From Actinobacteria bacterium OV320 (GTDB taxonomy: Bacteria; Actinomycetota; Actinomycetes; Streptomycetales; Streptomycetaceae): DNA of 64,000 nt. The stretch spans positions 62,001 through 126,000 of the forward strand of contig LJCX01000027.1 in assembly GCA_001298545.1 (NCBI GenBank), in the 5' to 3' direction. The notes under the pieces are model-generated. The model did no database searches and was not told the origin of the DNA. It saw only the letters and a program-made list of their open reading frames with translations. Every line of letters begins with the position of its first letter. Position 1 is the first letter of the stretch. The position numbers and the translations under genes are program-made. Of the stretch, positions 32,171 through 41,194 are shown piece by piece.

Positions 32171-34540
32171 ATGAGCCCGGAGTATCCGTTCGACGAGGCC
32201 GCGACAGCCCGGGCGGTCGTCGACGACTCCGGCGCGCTGATCGGGTGGAACGAGGGCGCCCGGGCCCTGCTGGGCTGGACCCCGGCCGATGTCCTGGGCC
32301 GGCCCGCCACCGAACTGCTGGCCGACGGGACACCCGACTTCACCGGTACCCGCTGGGACGGAACGGTCACTTTGCGCCATCGCGACGGCCGCCCGGTCCG
32401 GGTGTGGCTGCTCGCCCACCGTCTCCCCGCCCGGGCCGACGACCCGGGACAGTGGCTCGTCGTCACCCCGCTCGCCGGGGGCGGCACCGACCCGTCGGAC
32501 GCTCTCCTCGCCGCGGCGGGCCTCGTCCAGTCCCCCTGCGCCGTGGCCGTCTACGACGAACGGCTGCGACTGCGCCGGATCAACGACGCGATGCGCGAGG
32601 TCATCGGACTGCCCGAGGAACGGGTCCGGGGGCTCCGGCTCGCCGAGATCGGCGGCGGACCGCAGAGCACGGAGCTCGAACAGCACATGCTGCAGGTGCT
32701 CACCAGCGGCCGGCCGCAGGACGTGCAGACGTACATCCGCACCGGCGGGGAATCGCGGGCCCACGCCTGGCTGGCCCGGATGGCGCCGGTCGTCGACGCC
32801 GACGGCCGGGTCCGCGGCGTGTGCATGTCCGCCCACGACTTCACCGAGAACTACCTCGCACGCGAGCGGCTCCAGCTGGTCAACGAGGCCAGCGTGCGCA
32901 TCGGCAGCACCCTCGACGTCATCCGGACGGCTCAGGAGCTGGCGGAGGTCTGCGTGCCCGCGCTCGCCGACTTCGTCAGCGTCGACCTGCTCGACCCGCA
33001 GGACGGCGGGGAGCTGCCGAGCCGGTTCAGCCCGCCGGTGGGGCTGCGGCGTGCCGCGCACCACTCGGTGAACGCCGGCAGCCCGGAGGCGGTGGCCAAG
33101 CCGGGCGAGGTACAGCAGTACCCGACCGGGTCGCCGCAGGCCGACTCGCTGGTCGCGGGACACACCATCATCGGCTCCCTCGCGGGGGGCGGTCTGGACG
33201 CCTGGCTCGCCTGGGACCCGGCACGCGGCGCCCGGGTGCGCGAGCTCGGCATCCACTCCACGATGTCCGTGCCGATCCAGGCGCGCGGCATGACGCTCGG
33301 CGTCGCCGTCCTCACCCGGTTCCGCCGGCCGGACCCGTTCACCCCGGACGACGTGCTGCTGGCCGAGGAGATCACGGCCCGGGCAGCCGTCTGCATCGAC
33401 AACGCCCGCCGGTTCTCCCGCGAGCGCGAGACGGCCCTCGCCCTCCAGCGCAGCCTGCTGCCGCGCTCCCTGCCCCGCACCGCCGCCGTCGACGCCGCCT
33501 CCCGTTATCTGCCCGCCGCCCGCGCCGGGGTCGGCGGCGACTGGTTCGACGTGATCCCGCTGTCCGGGATGCGGGTCGCCATGGTCGTCGGGGACGTCGT
33601 CGGGCACGGCATCCAGGCCTCGGCCACCATGGGAAGGCTGCGCACCGCCGTGCGCACCCTCGCCGACATCGACCTCGCCCCCGACGAGCTGCTCACCCAC
33701 CTGGACGACCTGGTCGTCCGGCTGTCGGAGGAGGCCGGCGGCGAGGGCGACCCCGGCGAGGTCGGCGCCAGCTGTCTGTACGCGGTGTACGACCCCGTGT
33801 CGCGACGCTGCACGCTGGCCCGGGCCGGGCACCCCCCGCCCGTGGTGCTGCGGCCGAACGGCACGGCCCGCCGGGTCGAGCTGCCGGCCGGTCCCGCGCT
33901 GGGCCTGGGCGGGCTGCCCTTCGAGTCGGCCGAGCTGGAGCTCGCCGAGGGCAGCGTGCTCGCCTTCTACACCGACGGCCTGATCGAGTCCCGCGAGCGG
34001 GAGGTGGACTCCGCTCTCCGGCTGCTGAGCGAGACGCTGGCGGCGTACTCGGACTCCCTGGACGAGACCTGCGACCGGATCCTGCACGCCCTGCTCCCGC
34101 CTGGCGGCGTCGCCGACGACGTGGCCCTGCTGCTCGCGCGCACCCGGGGCCTGCCCGCCTCCCAGGTCGCGACCTGGGACATCCCGGCCGACCCCTCGCT
34201 GGTCGCGCCGATCCGCAAACAAGCGGTCGACCAGCTCGCCCGCTGGGGACTGAGCGAGGCCTCCTTCACCACCGAGCTGGTGGTGAGCGAACTGGTCACC
34301 AACGCCATCCGCTACGGCGCCCACCCCATCCGGCTCCGGCTGATCCATGACGCGGCCACCCTGATCTGCGAGGTGTCCGACACCAGCCACACCGCCCCGC
34401 ACCTGCGCCGGGCGAAGACCTGGGACGAGGGCGGCCGCGGTCTGCTGCTGGTCGCCCAGCTCACCCAGCGCTGGGGCAGCCGTCACACCCCCGAGGGCAA
34501 GACGATCTGGGCGGAGCTGAGCCTGCTCGACGAGGAGTGA
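32171..34540 (+). CDS. PAS/GAF SpoIIE phosphatase with anti-sigma-type ATPase domain
   Basis: The product is 789 aa from an ATG with GGAG seven bases upstream. Two PAS domains (about 5-110, 115-245) and a GAF domain (about 255-415) lead to the PP2C/SpoIIE phosphatase (about 425-650), with motifs GGDWFDV, VGDVVGHG, YTDGLIE and ADDVALL. The C-terminal HATPase_c domain (about 665-785) has the N-box ELVVSELVTNAIRYG and the glycine box GGRGLLLVAQL, typical of RsbW-like serine kinases. One protein thus carries a phosphatase and a kinase module, a common Streptomyces layout for partner switching in stress or developmental control. No transmembrane segment is present. Confidence 0.92.
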   Translation: MSPEYPFDEAATARAVVDDSGALIGWNEGARALLGWTPADVLGRPATELLADGTPDFTGTRWDGTVTLRHRDGRPVRVWLLAHRLPARADDPGQWLVVTPLAGGGTDPSDALLAAAGLVQSPCAVAVYDERLRLRRINDAMREVIGLPEERVRGLRLAEIGGGPQSTELEQHMLQVLTSGRPQDVQTYIRTGGESRAHAWLARMAPVVDADGRVRGVCMSAHDFTENYLARERLQLVNEASVRIGSTLDVIRTAQELAEVCVPALADFVSVDLLDPQDGGELPSRFSPPVGLRRAAHHSVNAGSPEAVAKPGEVQQYPTGSPQADSLVAGHTIIGSLAGGGLDAWLAWDPARGARVRELGIHSTMSVPIQARGMTLGVAVLTRFRRPDPFTPDDVLLAEEITARAAVCIDNARRFSRERETALALQRSLLPRSLPRTAAVDAASRYLPAARAGVGGDWFDVIPLSGMRVAMVVGDVVGHGIQASATMGRLRTAVRTLADIDLAPDELLTHLDDLVVRLSEEAGGEGDPGEVGASCLYAVYDPVSRRCTLARAGHPPPVVLRPNGTARRVELPAGPALGLGGLPFESAELELAEGSVLAFYTDGLIESREREVDSALRLLSETLAAYSDSLDETCDRILHALLPPGGVADDVALLLARTRGLPASQVATWDIPADPSLVAPIRKQAVDQLARWGLSEASFTTELVVSELVTNAIRYGAHPIRLRLIHDAATLICEVSDTSHTAPHLRRAKTWDEGGRGLLLVAQLTQRWGSRHTPEGKTIWAELSLLDEE

Positions 34541-34591
34541 GGCGGCCTCCCGGGCGCTTGGCCGGCGCTTTACCCCCGCGTGTTTTCATGG

Positions 34592-35908
34592 ATGGACACC
34601 CGGACCAGTCAGATGGGCGGGCACCACCGCACCCCGCTCCCGGAGACACACATCAACTCCCCGCTCGCCGAAACGCTGTCCGTCGTCCTGCTCGCCGCCG
34701 CCCTGGGATGGGCGGTGCTGCGCCCCGCCGGGCGGTCCGAGGCTCTCGTCGCCGTCCCCGCCGCCGCACTGGTGATCGCCCTGGGCGCGGTCTCGCCGGA
34801 GCACGCGCTGGCGGAGGCCGAGCGGCTCGGACCGGTCGTCGGCTTCCTCGCGGCGGTGCTGGTGCTGGCGCACCTGTGCGACGTCGAGGGCCTCTTCACG
34901 GCGTGCGGGGCGTGGATGGCCCGGAAGTCTGCGGGCAGCCCCCGACGCCTGCTGGTCGCGGTGTTCGTGCTGGCCTCGGTGATCACCGCCGTGCTCAGTC
35001 TGGACGCGACCGTGGTGCTGCTGACGCCGGTGGTCTTCGCCACCGCAGCCCGGATGGGCGTGCGGGCCAGGCCGCACGTGTATGCCTGCGCGCACCTGTC
35101 GAACACCGCTTCGCTGCTGCTGCCGGTCTCCAACCTCACCAACCTGCTGGCGTTCGAGGCGAGCGGGCTGAGCTTCACCCGGTTCGCCGCCCTGATGGCC
35201 TTGCCCTGGGTGGTCGCGATCGGCGCCGAGTACCTGGTCTTCCGGCGTTTCTTCGCCGACGACCTGCCGGCCGCCGAGCCCGCCGCCGACGACGGCCCGG
35301 CGCCCGAGCTGCCGCTGTTCGCGCTGGTCACGGTCGCCTGCACGCTCGTGGGGTTCGTGGTGGCGTCCGCCGTCGGGATCGAGCCGGCCTGGGCCGCGTT
35401 CGCCGGCGCCCTGGTCATGGCCGCACGCGCGCTGGTGCGGCGGCGGGTGACACCGGTCGCCGTGGTGCGGGCCGCCGCGCCGGGGTTCCTGGCGTTCGTG
35501 CTGGCCCTCGGCATCGTGGTGCGCGCGGTCGTCGACAACGGGCTCGCCGACGCGCTGCGGCACGTGCTGCCGGACGGCTCGGGCCTGCTCGCCCTGCTCG
35601 CGGTCGCCGCGCTGGCCGCCGTCCTGGCCAATCTGATCAACAACCTGCCCGCGGTGCTGGTCCTGGTGCCGCTCGCCGCCCCGGCCGGGACCGGGGCGGT
35701 GCTCGCGGTGCTGCTCGGGGTGAACATCGGCCCGAACCTCACCTACGCCGGATCGCTGGCGACGCTGCTGTGGCGGCGCGTGGTGCAGGCACGTGCGGAG
35801 CGGGTCGGGCTCGGGGAGTTCACCCGGCTGGGTCTGCTCACGGTGCCGGCCGCGCTGGTCCCGGCCGTCGTGGCGCTGTGGGCCTCGCTCCAGGTGGTCG
35901 GCGTCTGA
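34592..35908 (+). CDS. ArsB/SLC13-type ion permease
   Basis: The product is 438 aa from ATG; a GTG at 34580 or an ATG at 34613 are also possible because no clear RBS is visible. Eleven or so hydrophobic segments are present. LSLDATVVLLTPV and LANLINNLPAVLVL match the paired reentrant motifs of the ArsB/NhaD/citrate transporter superfamily, and NIGPNLTYAGSLATLLW is typical of ArsB-like members. The substrate (arsenite, a dicarboxylate or sodium) cannot be set. No ArsR or arsenate reductase is nearby, which speaks against a classic ars operon. Confidence 0.8.
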   Translation: MDTRTSQMGGHHRTPLPETHINSPLAETLSVVLLAAALGWAVLRPAGRSEALVAVPAAALVIALGAVSPEHALAEAERLGPVVGFLAAVLVLAHLCDVEGLFTACGAWMARKSAGSPRRLLVAVFVLASVITAVLSLDATVVLLTPVVFATAARMGVRARPHVYACAHLSNTASLLLPVSNLTNLLAFEASGLSFTRFAALMALPWVVAIGAEYLVFRRFFADDLPAAEPAADDGPAPELPLFALVTVACTLVGFVVASAVGIEPAWAAFAGALVMAARALVRRRVTPVAVVRAAAPGFLAFVLALGIVVRAVVDNGLADALRHVLPDGSGLLALLAVAALAAVLANLINNLPAVLVLVPLAAPAGTGAVLAVLLGVNIGPNLTYAGSLATLLWRRVVQARAERVGLGEFTRLGLLTVPAALVPAVVALWASLQVVGV

Positions 35909-35917
35909 CCGTCCGGG

Positions 35918-37906
35918 TCAGTTGCGCCCGCCGCCGAACCCGGAGCCCGAGCCGTATCCCCCGGAGCCCCCGCCGTACCCGGAACCGCCGTAGCCGTACC
36001 CCGAGCCGCCGGACGAGCCCGACTGGCCGCCCCAGGAGCAGTAGTAATAGGTGTAGTACGAGCAGGACGTGGTGGTGGAGCCCGAGGAGGAGCCCGTCGG
36101 GCTCGTGGTGGTCGGGGTGGCCGACGGCGTGGGCGCCGGGGGCTTCGCGGCCTTGGGCGTCGGGGTGGGCGCCGGGGTGCCCGAGGAGGTGCTGTCTGCG
36201 CCCCAGTTGACGAACTGCATCTGCGGGTCGGGCTGCGAGGTGTCGATCACCCAGCGCTGGGCCGCGCTGTCCACCCGGTTCTTCAGGACGAGGGCGCCCG
36301 ATCCGTCGGTCGCGGCGGGCGCCAGCGCGAGGTTCTGGCCCGAGCGCGGGACGAGCGTGCCCTGGAGCGTGAAGTCGTACCGGACGTTCTTGGGGTCGGG
36401 CTGGGAGGCTCCCGCGCACGGGGCCAGCCGCACCGAGAAGCCCAGGTGGGAGTCGAGACACAGATCGGCGTTGGCGGCGCTGCGCACCAGCCCGTCCGGT
36501 TCGTACGACCACTGCTGGCCCGCCGCCGAGGAGCAGGCGGCGAGTTCGGTCTCGGCGCCGCTGACGGCCTTGGTGCCGACGATGCCTATGCACAGCCCGG
36601 AGGCCACGTTGTGCAGCCGGCCGCGCAGGGTGCCCTGGGCGTCCTCACCTACGTCGACCCAGGACGGGTCGGAGGTCGCCGTGTCCGTCCCGGGGGCCGG
36701 GGTCTTCGCCGACTCGCTGCCGGCACCGGGCGCGGCTCCGTCCCCGGAGCCGATGGCGGCCCACACGCCGAGCGGCAGCACGACCAGTCCGCTCACGGTC
36801 AGCACGGCGGCGGCGAGATTGCGGCGCCGGGCGCGGCGGGCCGCCTTCTGGGCCGAACGGCTCCCACCGGGGCGGGAGTCGGCGCCGGAAACGGCCCCGG
36901 TGCGTGCGGCTGCACCGACCCGCGATCCGATGCGGGCGATCGCCCCGGCACGCAGCCCGGCGCGCGGTTTCTGTCCTGCGTCGGTGCCGGGCGCCACGGG
37001 GGCGGGGGTCCCGTCGGTGAAGGCCTCGCCCGAGTAGCTCCGGGGCCGCTCCGCGGAGGTCTCGCCGGATTCGCCGTCACCGGCCATCCTGACCTCGACA
37101 TAGGCGGCGGCGGCCCAGCCCAGGATGCCCTCGGCCAGGGCGGCGCCGAGCAGACCCTCGAACTGCCGGAGCTGGTCGGCGGTGTGCAGGCAGTGCCGGC
37201 ACCGCTCCAGGTGGCCGCGCAGATCGGGGTCGAGGTCGGCACCGCCGCGGCGGCAGGTGACGTCCAGCAGCCGGTCGTAGCGGTGGCACTCGTCGTCGGT
37301 GGCGAGTTCGCGGTGCACCTGGAGGCACTCCTCGCGCAGCCGCTCGCGGGCCCGGCGCAGTTCGACCCGGGCACCCTCCTCCTCGAGCCCCAGCAGTCCG
37401 GCCGGGACCGCCAGGGGCTCGGCCTCGACCTCGATGTGCCAGAGCAGGCAGCGCGCGGACTGGGGCAGCCGCTGGAACGCCCGGGACAGGATGCGCCGGT
37501 TCAGCGGCGGCAGCAGCCGGGCGGCGGCGCGGTCGCGGTCCTCGCCCTCGGAGCGCAACGCCGGGTGCAGCAGGTCACGACGGCCGTCGGCGTCCCATTC
37601 ACCGGCGATGCGGCGCACGGTCACCAGCAGATGGGGGCGCCAGGCGGCGGTCGGCCCGTTCTGGCGCAGGCTCTCACCGAACAGCCGGGTGAAGGCGGCC
37701 GTGGTGAGCATGCCCGCCGCGCGCTCGCCGTCGGTGCACAGCCGTGCGTAGGCGAAAGCGGCCGCCCAGTGGCGGTCCAGCAGCTCACCGACGGGATGCA
37801 GTGCGGGTGACGCCCCCGTCCACTTCTTCAGCTCGGAGCTCAGCTGTTCGTCCGTCGCGTCGAAGCGGCGCGCCGAAGGGGAATTCGACAGGCCTGCGTC
37901 ATTCAC
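35918..37906 (-). CDS. ECF sigma-like/zinc-finger/ricin-lectin fusion with Gly-Tyr tail
   Basis: The product is 662 aa; the GTG has GGAAGGA nine bases upstream, the same start layout as the paralogue at 24275. An N-terminal sigma-like part (LDRHWAAAFAYARLC, FQRLPQSARCLLWHIEVE, GLLGLEEEGARVELRRARERLRE) is followed by HLERCRHC. A long basic linker and one transmembrane helix (about 397-418) come next, then a ricin-B domain with QQW and QRW. Unlike the paralogue it continues into a Pro/Thr linker and a Cys/Tyr/Gly-rich tail. The tail may be extracellular and self-associating. The proposed role is membrane-tethered sensing of a cell-wall or environmental glycan; the target genes are unknown. Confidence 0.8.
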   Translation of the reverse strand: MNDAGLSNSPSARRFDATDEQLSSELKKWTGASPALHPVGELLDRHWAAAFAYARLCTDGERAAGMLTTAAFTRLFGESLRQNGPTAAWRPHLLVTVRRIAGEWDADGRRDLLHPALRSEGEDRDRAAARLLPPLNRRILSRAFQRLPQSARCLLWHIEVEAEPLAVPAGLLGLEEEGARVELRRARERLREECLQVHRELATDDECHRYDRLLDVTCRRGGADLDPDLRGHLERCRHCLHTADQLRQFEGLLGAALAEGILGWAAAAYVEVRMAGDGESGETSAERPRSYSGEAFTDGTPAPVAPGTDAGQKPRAGLRAGAIARIGSRVGAAARTGAVSGADSRPGGSRSAQKAARRARRRNLAAAVLTVSGLVVLPLGVWAAIGSGDGAAPGAGSESAKTPAPGTDTATSDPSWVDVGEDAQGTLRGRLHNVASGLCIGIVGTKAVSGAETELAACSSAAGQQWSYEPDGLVRSAANADLCLDSHLGFSVRLAPCAGASQPDPKNVRYDFTLQGTLVPRSGQNLALAPAATDGSGALVLKNRVDSAAQRWVIDTSQPDPQMQFVNWGADSTSSGTPAPTPTPKAAKPPAPTPSATPTTTSPTGSSSGSTTTSCSYYTYYYCSWGGQSGSSGGSGYGYGGSGYGGGSGGYGSGSGFGGGRN

Positions 37907-38104
37907 GGTCTGCATTCCTTCCGGGGGCATGCGGCATAAAGTCCATACCATCGGGTATGCGATCCCGCCCACGAAGCGGGATCGACTCGCACAGGGTTCG
38001 GCACCTCTGACGTCCGCGGGGGGTACCGCTCTTTTGAAGCGTGGGGGGTGTGAACGGGAGGCGTCTCGCGCGCACCGGGGAAATCGTTGTCCGAGCGCCG
38101 ACAG

Positions 38105-38140
38105 GGCTCACCTTTGCACAGCCGGACCAGGCGGAACAAG
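38105..38140 (-). promoter_or_regulatory. promoter-like block shared with the paralogue
   Basis: On the minus strand this reads CTTGTT, 14 variable bases, then CTGTGCAAAGGTGAGCC. It aligns without gaps to 24378-24413. It begins 199 bases before the GTG start of the sigma/lectin gene. Confidence 0.5.
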
Positions 38141-38181
38141 AGATCTCGCGGTTTCGTGCATTGCGTGCGGGCCGAATAATT

Positions 38182-38196
38182 TTGACGAAACGTCAA
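38182..38196. promoter_or_regulatory. 15-bp palindrome TTGACGAAACGTCAA
   Basis: A perfect 6-bp inverted repeat with an AAA spacer lies 22 bases beyond the AraC gene end. It may be a weak terminator for that gene or an operator for the sigma/lectin gene. Confidence 0.4.
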
Positions 38197-38218
38197 CCGC
38201 GTAACCACTGTGGGGTGG

Positions 38219-39178
38219 TCACGGTATCGGTGTCCCTTTTGGCGCCCCTTTCGACGTGCCTTTCAGGACGGTAATTGCCGACCGCATTCCGTCCCGGTAC
38301 GCGCCCGGCGGAGTGCCGTGGCGGGCGCGGAAGACGCGGCTGAAGTGGAACGCGCTCGCGAAGCCCGAGGCCGACGCCACGCGTTCCACGGACAGGTCGG
38401 TGCCCTCCAGCAGCCGGGCGGCATGGCTCAGTCGTGTCTCGAGCAGGTCCCGCATCGGGGAGCGGCCGATCTGCTCCGTGAAGAGATGGGCGAAACGCGA
38501 GGGCGACAGCGCGACCTCCGCGGCGAGCGAGCGGACGGTGTGCGGGGCGCCGGGATCCGCCGCCATCCGCGCCCGGGCCCGGCGCACCCGGTCGTCGAGG
38601 CCGGGCGGGGAGGCGGGAGGACGGGCCGAGGCGGCCGCCAGCAGGAGGGCCTCCTCCAGCCCGCACAGGGCGAGTTCGCGGGCCGCGGAGCCGTGGGCCA
38701 CCACGATCCCCAGGTCACCGGAGGGCAGTTCGGCACCGGTCCACCGGGCGTCCGCGTGCAGGCGTCGCCAGGCTCCCGCCATCCGGTCGTGCACCGCGGC
38801 CGGGACGGGGCCGACGGCGTACAGACCGTCCGGGCCGTCGCCGGTGGCGTAGGGGCGGAGCCAGGGTGTCCAGGAGGGCCGGGCCTGGCAGTGCGCCCAC
38901 CAGAACCGCCAGTGCCGGGCGCCGGGTTCGACGGCGTAGGTGTGCGGGACGCCCGGCGCGAGCACCACCAGGTCTCCGGCGCCGGCCCGTACCTCGCTCC
39001 CGCCCTGCCGCAGCCGGCCGCTTCCGCCCGTCGTCCAGGTGAAGAGCCAACTGTCCGACCCCTGGGGCCGGTCGACGCCGTACCCGGCGTCCTCGTCGAA
39101 GTGACCGACCACCACCAGGCCGGGCGGCGGGGACGGATCCGCGGGCCCGGCAGTCCTGGGCAGGTCGTCAGCACGCAT
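38219..39178 (-). CDS. AraC-family regulator with cupin domain
   Basis: The product is 319 aa; the second ATG is chosen because GGGAGG is six bases upstream of it. An N-terminal cupin-like sensor (about 30-115) contains DLVVLAPGVPHTYAVEPGARHWRFWW. Two HTH segments lie at the C-terminus (TVRSLAAEVALSPSRFAHLF and LSVERVASASGFASAFHFSRVF, about 210-300). The cupin type is that of sugar-related AraC regulators. It is divergent from a PhyH dioxygenase gene with only 68 bases between, so it probably controls that gene. Confidence 0.9.
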   Translation of the reverse strand: MRADDLPRTAGPADPSPPPGLVVVGHFDEDAGYGVDRPQGSDSWLFTWTTGGSGRLRQGGSEVRAGAGDLVVLAPGVPHTYAVEPGARHWRFWWAHCQARPSWTPWLRPYATGDGPDGLYAVGPVPAAVHDRMAGAWRRLHADARWTGAELPSGDLGIVVAHGSAARELALCGLEEALLLAAASARPPASPPGLDDRVRRARARMAADPGAPHTVRSLAAEVALSPSRFAHLFTEQIGRSPMRDLLETRLSHAARLLEGTDLSVERVASASGFASAFHFSRVFRARHGTPPGAYRDGMRSAITVLKGTSKGAPKGTPIP

Positions 39179-39246
39179 GGGCATCCTCCCGGGGGGCGCG
39201 TCGGCCTAGCGTGGCGGTCGAGACCAGTGGACCGAGGAGGGCAAGT

Positions 39247-40071
39247 ATGACCGTCACGGACACCGGCGCCGCCGGGACACCCGTCCTGTCCCGCGCGGGG
39301 CTGCGGCAGTACCGGGAGGACGGCTTCACCGTCGTACGCGGGCTGTTCGGGTACGACGAGGTCGACCGGCTGTGTGCCGAGTTCACGGAGTTGCACGCGG
39401 CCGGACGGACGGTGCCCGGGCACTTCGAACCGCGCCCCGGCACCTCCGACCCGCTGCACGCGTACCCGAGGGTGATGCACCCGCACGAGATCAGCTCCCT
39501 CGCCCGGCAGGTGCTGCTGGACGCGCGGCTGCGGAACGTGCTGGAGGAACTGCTCGGTGAGGAGGTGCTGGCCGCGCAGAGCATGTTCTATTTCAAGCCG
39601 CCGGGCGCCCGGGGCCAGGCGCTGCACCAGGACAACTTCTATCTGCGGGTCGAGCCGGGCACCTGCGTGGCGGCCTGGCTGGCCTGTGACGTGATCGACC
39701 GGGACAACGGCGGGCTGGAGGTCGTGCCCGGCACCCACCGGATGGGGCTGTTCTGCCCCGAGGAGGCGGACGCGGAGGTGTCGTTCGCGCGCGAGTACGT
39801 GCCGCCGCCGCCCGGGCTCGCCGCGGTGCCGGTCGACATGGCACCGGGTGACGTGCTGTTCTTCAACGGCAGCCTGGTGCACGGGTCGGGGCCCAACGCC
39901 GCCGGGGACCGGTTCCGGCGGTCGTTCATCGGGCACTACGCGGGGCAGTCGGCGGAGCGCATCGGGCAGTACTACCGGACGGTGTCGATGGGTGGTGAGC
40001 GAGTGCCACTGGCGGTCAGCGAGGGGGCGGGGCCCTGCGGTACCGAGTTCGCACCGCAAGGCCCGCATTAG
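39247..40071 (+). CDS. PhyH-family Fe(II)/2-oxoglutarate dioxygenase
   Basis: The product is 274 aa from an ATG with GAGGAGG six bases upstream. The jelly-roll dioxygenase motifs are present: ALHQDNFYLR (His and Asp metal ligands, about 133-142), the distal His in GSLVHGSGPN (about 211-220) and the 2OG-binding Arg in FRRSFIGHYAG. It hydroxylates a small molecule using O2 and 2-oxoglutarate; the substrate is unknown. Divergent placement with an AraC/cupin regulator suggests induction by the substrate, perhaps a sugar-like or osmolyte compound. Confidence 0.9.
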   Translation: MTVTDTGAAGTPVLSRAGLRQYREDGFTVVRGLFGYDEVDRLCAEFTELHAAGRTVPGHFEPRPGTSDPLHAYPRVMHPHEISSLARQVLLDARLRNVLEELLGEEVLAAQSMFYFKPPGARGQALHQDNFYLRVEPGTCVAAWLACDVIDRDNGGLEVVPGTHRMGLFCPEEADAEVSFAREYVPPPPGLAAVPVDMAPGDVLFFNGSLVHGSGPNAAGDRFRRSFIGHYAGQSAERIGQYYRTVSMGGERVPLAVSEGAGPCGTEFAPQGPH

Positions 40072-40133
40072 CGCTCCGCTCGCCGGGGTGTTCTTCCACC
40101 GCGGGTCCGTGGGGGCCGGTCGCGCCGTTCCCC

Positions 40134-40150
40134 GCGCCCCTGTGGGGCGC
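40134..40150. terminator. terminator within a common Streptomyces element
   Basis: GCGCCCC-TGT-GGGGCGC lies between the convergent PhyH and aldo/keto reductase genes. The preceding GGTCGCGCCGTTCCCCGCGCC resembles a short element that I recall in many Streptomyces intergenic regions. Confidence 0.75.
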
Positions 40151-40154
40151 GCTT

Positions 40155-41123
40155 TCAGTGGCCGGCGATCGGGTGGGGCCGGTAGGGCTCCTCCAGTTCC
40201 GCCAACTCCTTTTCCGTCAGGGTCAGTTCGGTGGCGGCCACCGCGTCCTCGAGGTGGTGGGGCTTCGCGGCTCCGACGATCGGGGCGGTCACCGTGGGCT
40301 GGTGGAGGAGCCAGGCGAGGGCGACCCGGGCGCGGGGGACGCCCCGGTCGGCCGCGATGCGGGTGACCGCCTCGACGGTGCCGCGGTCGCCCTCCAGGTA
40401 CAGGGAGCCACCGAAGCCGTCCGTGGAGCTGCGGCCGGTCTCGGTGCCCCAGTCACGGGTGAGGCGGCCGCGGGCCAGCGGGCTCCACGGCAGTACGCCG
40501 ACGCCCTGGTCCGCGCAGAGCGGCAGCATCTCGCGCTCCTCCTCGCGGTAGAGGAGGTTGTAGTGGTTCTGCATCGACACGAACCTGGTCCAGCCGTGCC
40601 GCTCGGCGGTGTACTGCATCTTGGAGAACTGCCAGGCGTACATCGAACTCGCCCCGATGTAACGGACCTTGCCCGCCTTCACCAGGTCGTGCAGTGCCTC
40701 CATCGTCTCCTCGACCGGGGTGTGCGGGTCGTAGCGGTGGATCTGGTACAGGTCGACGTGGTCGGTGCCGAGGCGGCGCAGACTGTGGTCGATCTCGGAC
40801 AGGATCGCCTTGCGGGAGAGTCCGGCGCCGTTGGGTCCGGGCCGCATCCGGCCGTTCACCTTCGTCGCGAGCACGATCTCGTCACGGCGGGCGAAGTCGC
40901 GCAGGGCCCTGCCGACGATCTCCTCGCTGGTGCCGTCGGAGTAGACGTTCGCAGTGTCGAAGAAGGTGACACCCGCGTCCAGGGCCTGCCTGATGAGCGG
41001 GCGCGACGCCGCCTCGTCGAGGGTCCACTCGTGCGCGCCCCGGTCGGGGAGTCCGTAGGTCATGCAGCCCAGACAGATCCTGGACACGTCCAGACCCGTC
41101 GAACCGAGCTTCACGTACTGCAT
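40155..41123 (-). CDS. aldo/keto reductase
   Basis: The product is 322 aa from an ATG with AGGAG eight bases upstream. A TIM barrel of the AKR superfamily with tetrad candidates: Asp and Tyr in FFDTANVYSDG, Lys in LATKVNGR, and His in YQIHRYD. The C-terminal VGAAKPHHLEDAVAA binds the NADPH phosphate. It reduces aldehydes or ketones, and resembles the YajO/YccK or general stress-type AKRs. Physiological substrate is unknown. Confidence 0.9.
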   Translation of the reverse strand: MQYVKLGSTGLDVSRICLGCMTYGLPDRGAHEWTLDEAASRPLIRQALDAGVTFFDTANVYSDGTSEEIVGRALRDFARRDEIVLATKVNGRMRPGPNGAGLSRKAILSEIDHSLRRLGTDHVDLYQIHRYDPHTPVEETMEALHDLVKAGKVRYIGASSMYAWQFSKMQYTAERHGWTRFVSMQNHYNLLYREEEREMLPLCADQGVGVLPWSPLARGRLTRDWGTETGRSSTDGFGGSLYLEGDRGTVEAVTRIAADRGVPRARVALAWLLHQPTVTAPIVGAAKPHHLEDAVAATELTLTEKELAELEEPYRPHPIAGH

Positions 41124-41194
41124 CGCGGCCGCTCCTGACATCGGTGTGGGTTCAGAAGTGGAGCGTACGTCGGCCCGGCGGGACACCGTATGAC

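Larger units (their letters stand above)
37907..38218. other. upstream region of second sigma/lectin gene
   Basis: About 310 bases hold the shared promoter-like block (38105-38140) and a palindrome (38182-38196). No gene is supported. Confidence 0.45.

Noticed and set aside
34592..35908. Arsenite resistance operon
   Set aside because: Only an ArsB/SLC13-like permease is present; no ArsR, ArsC or ArsA gene is adjacent, so the substrate is left open.
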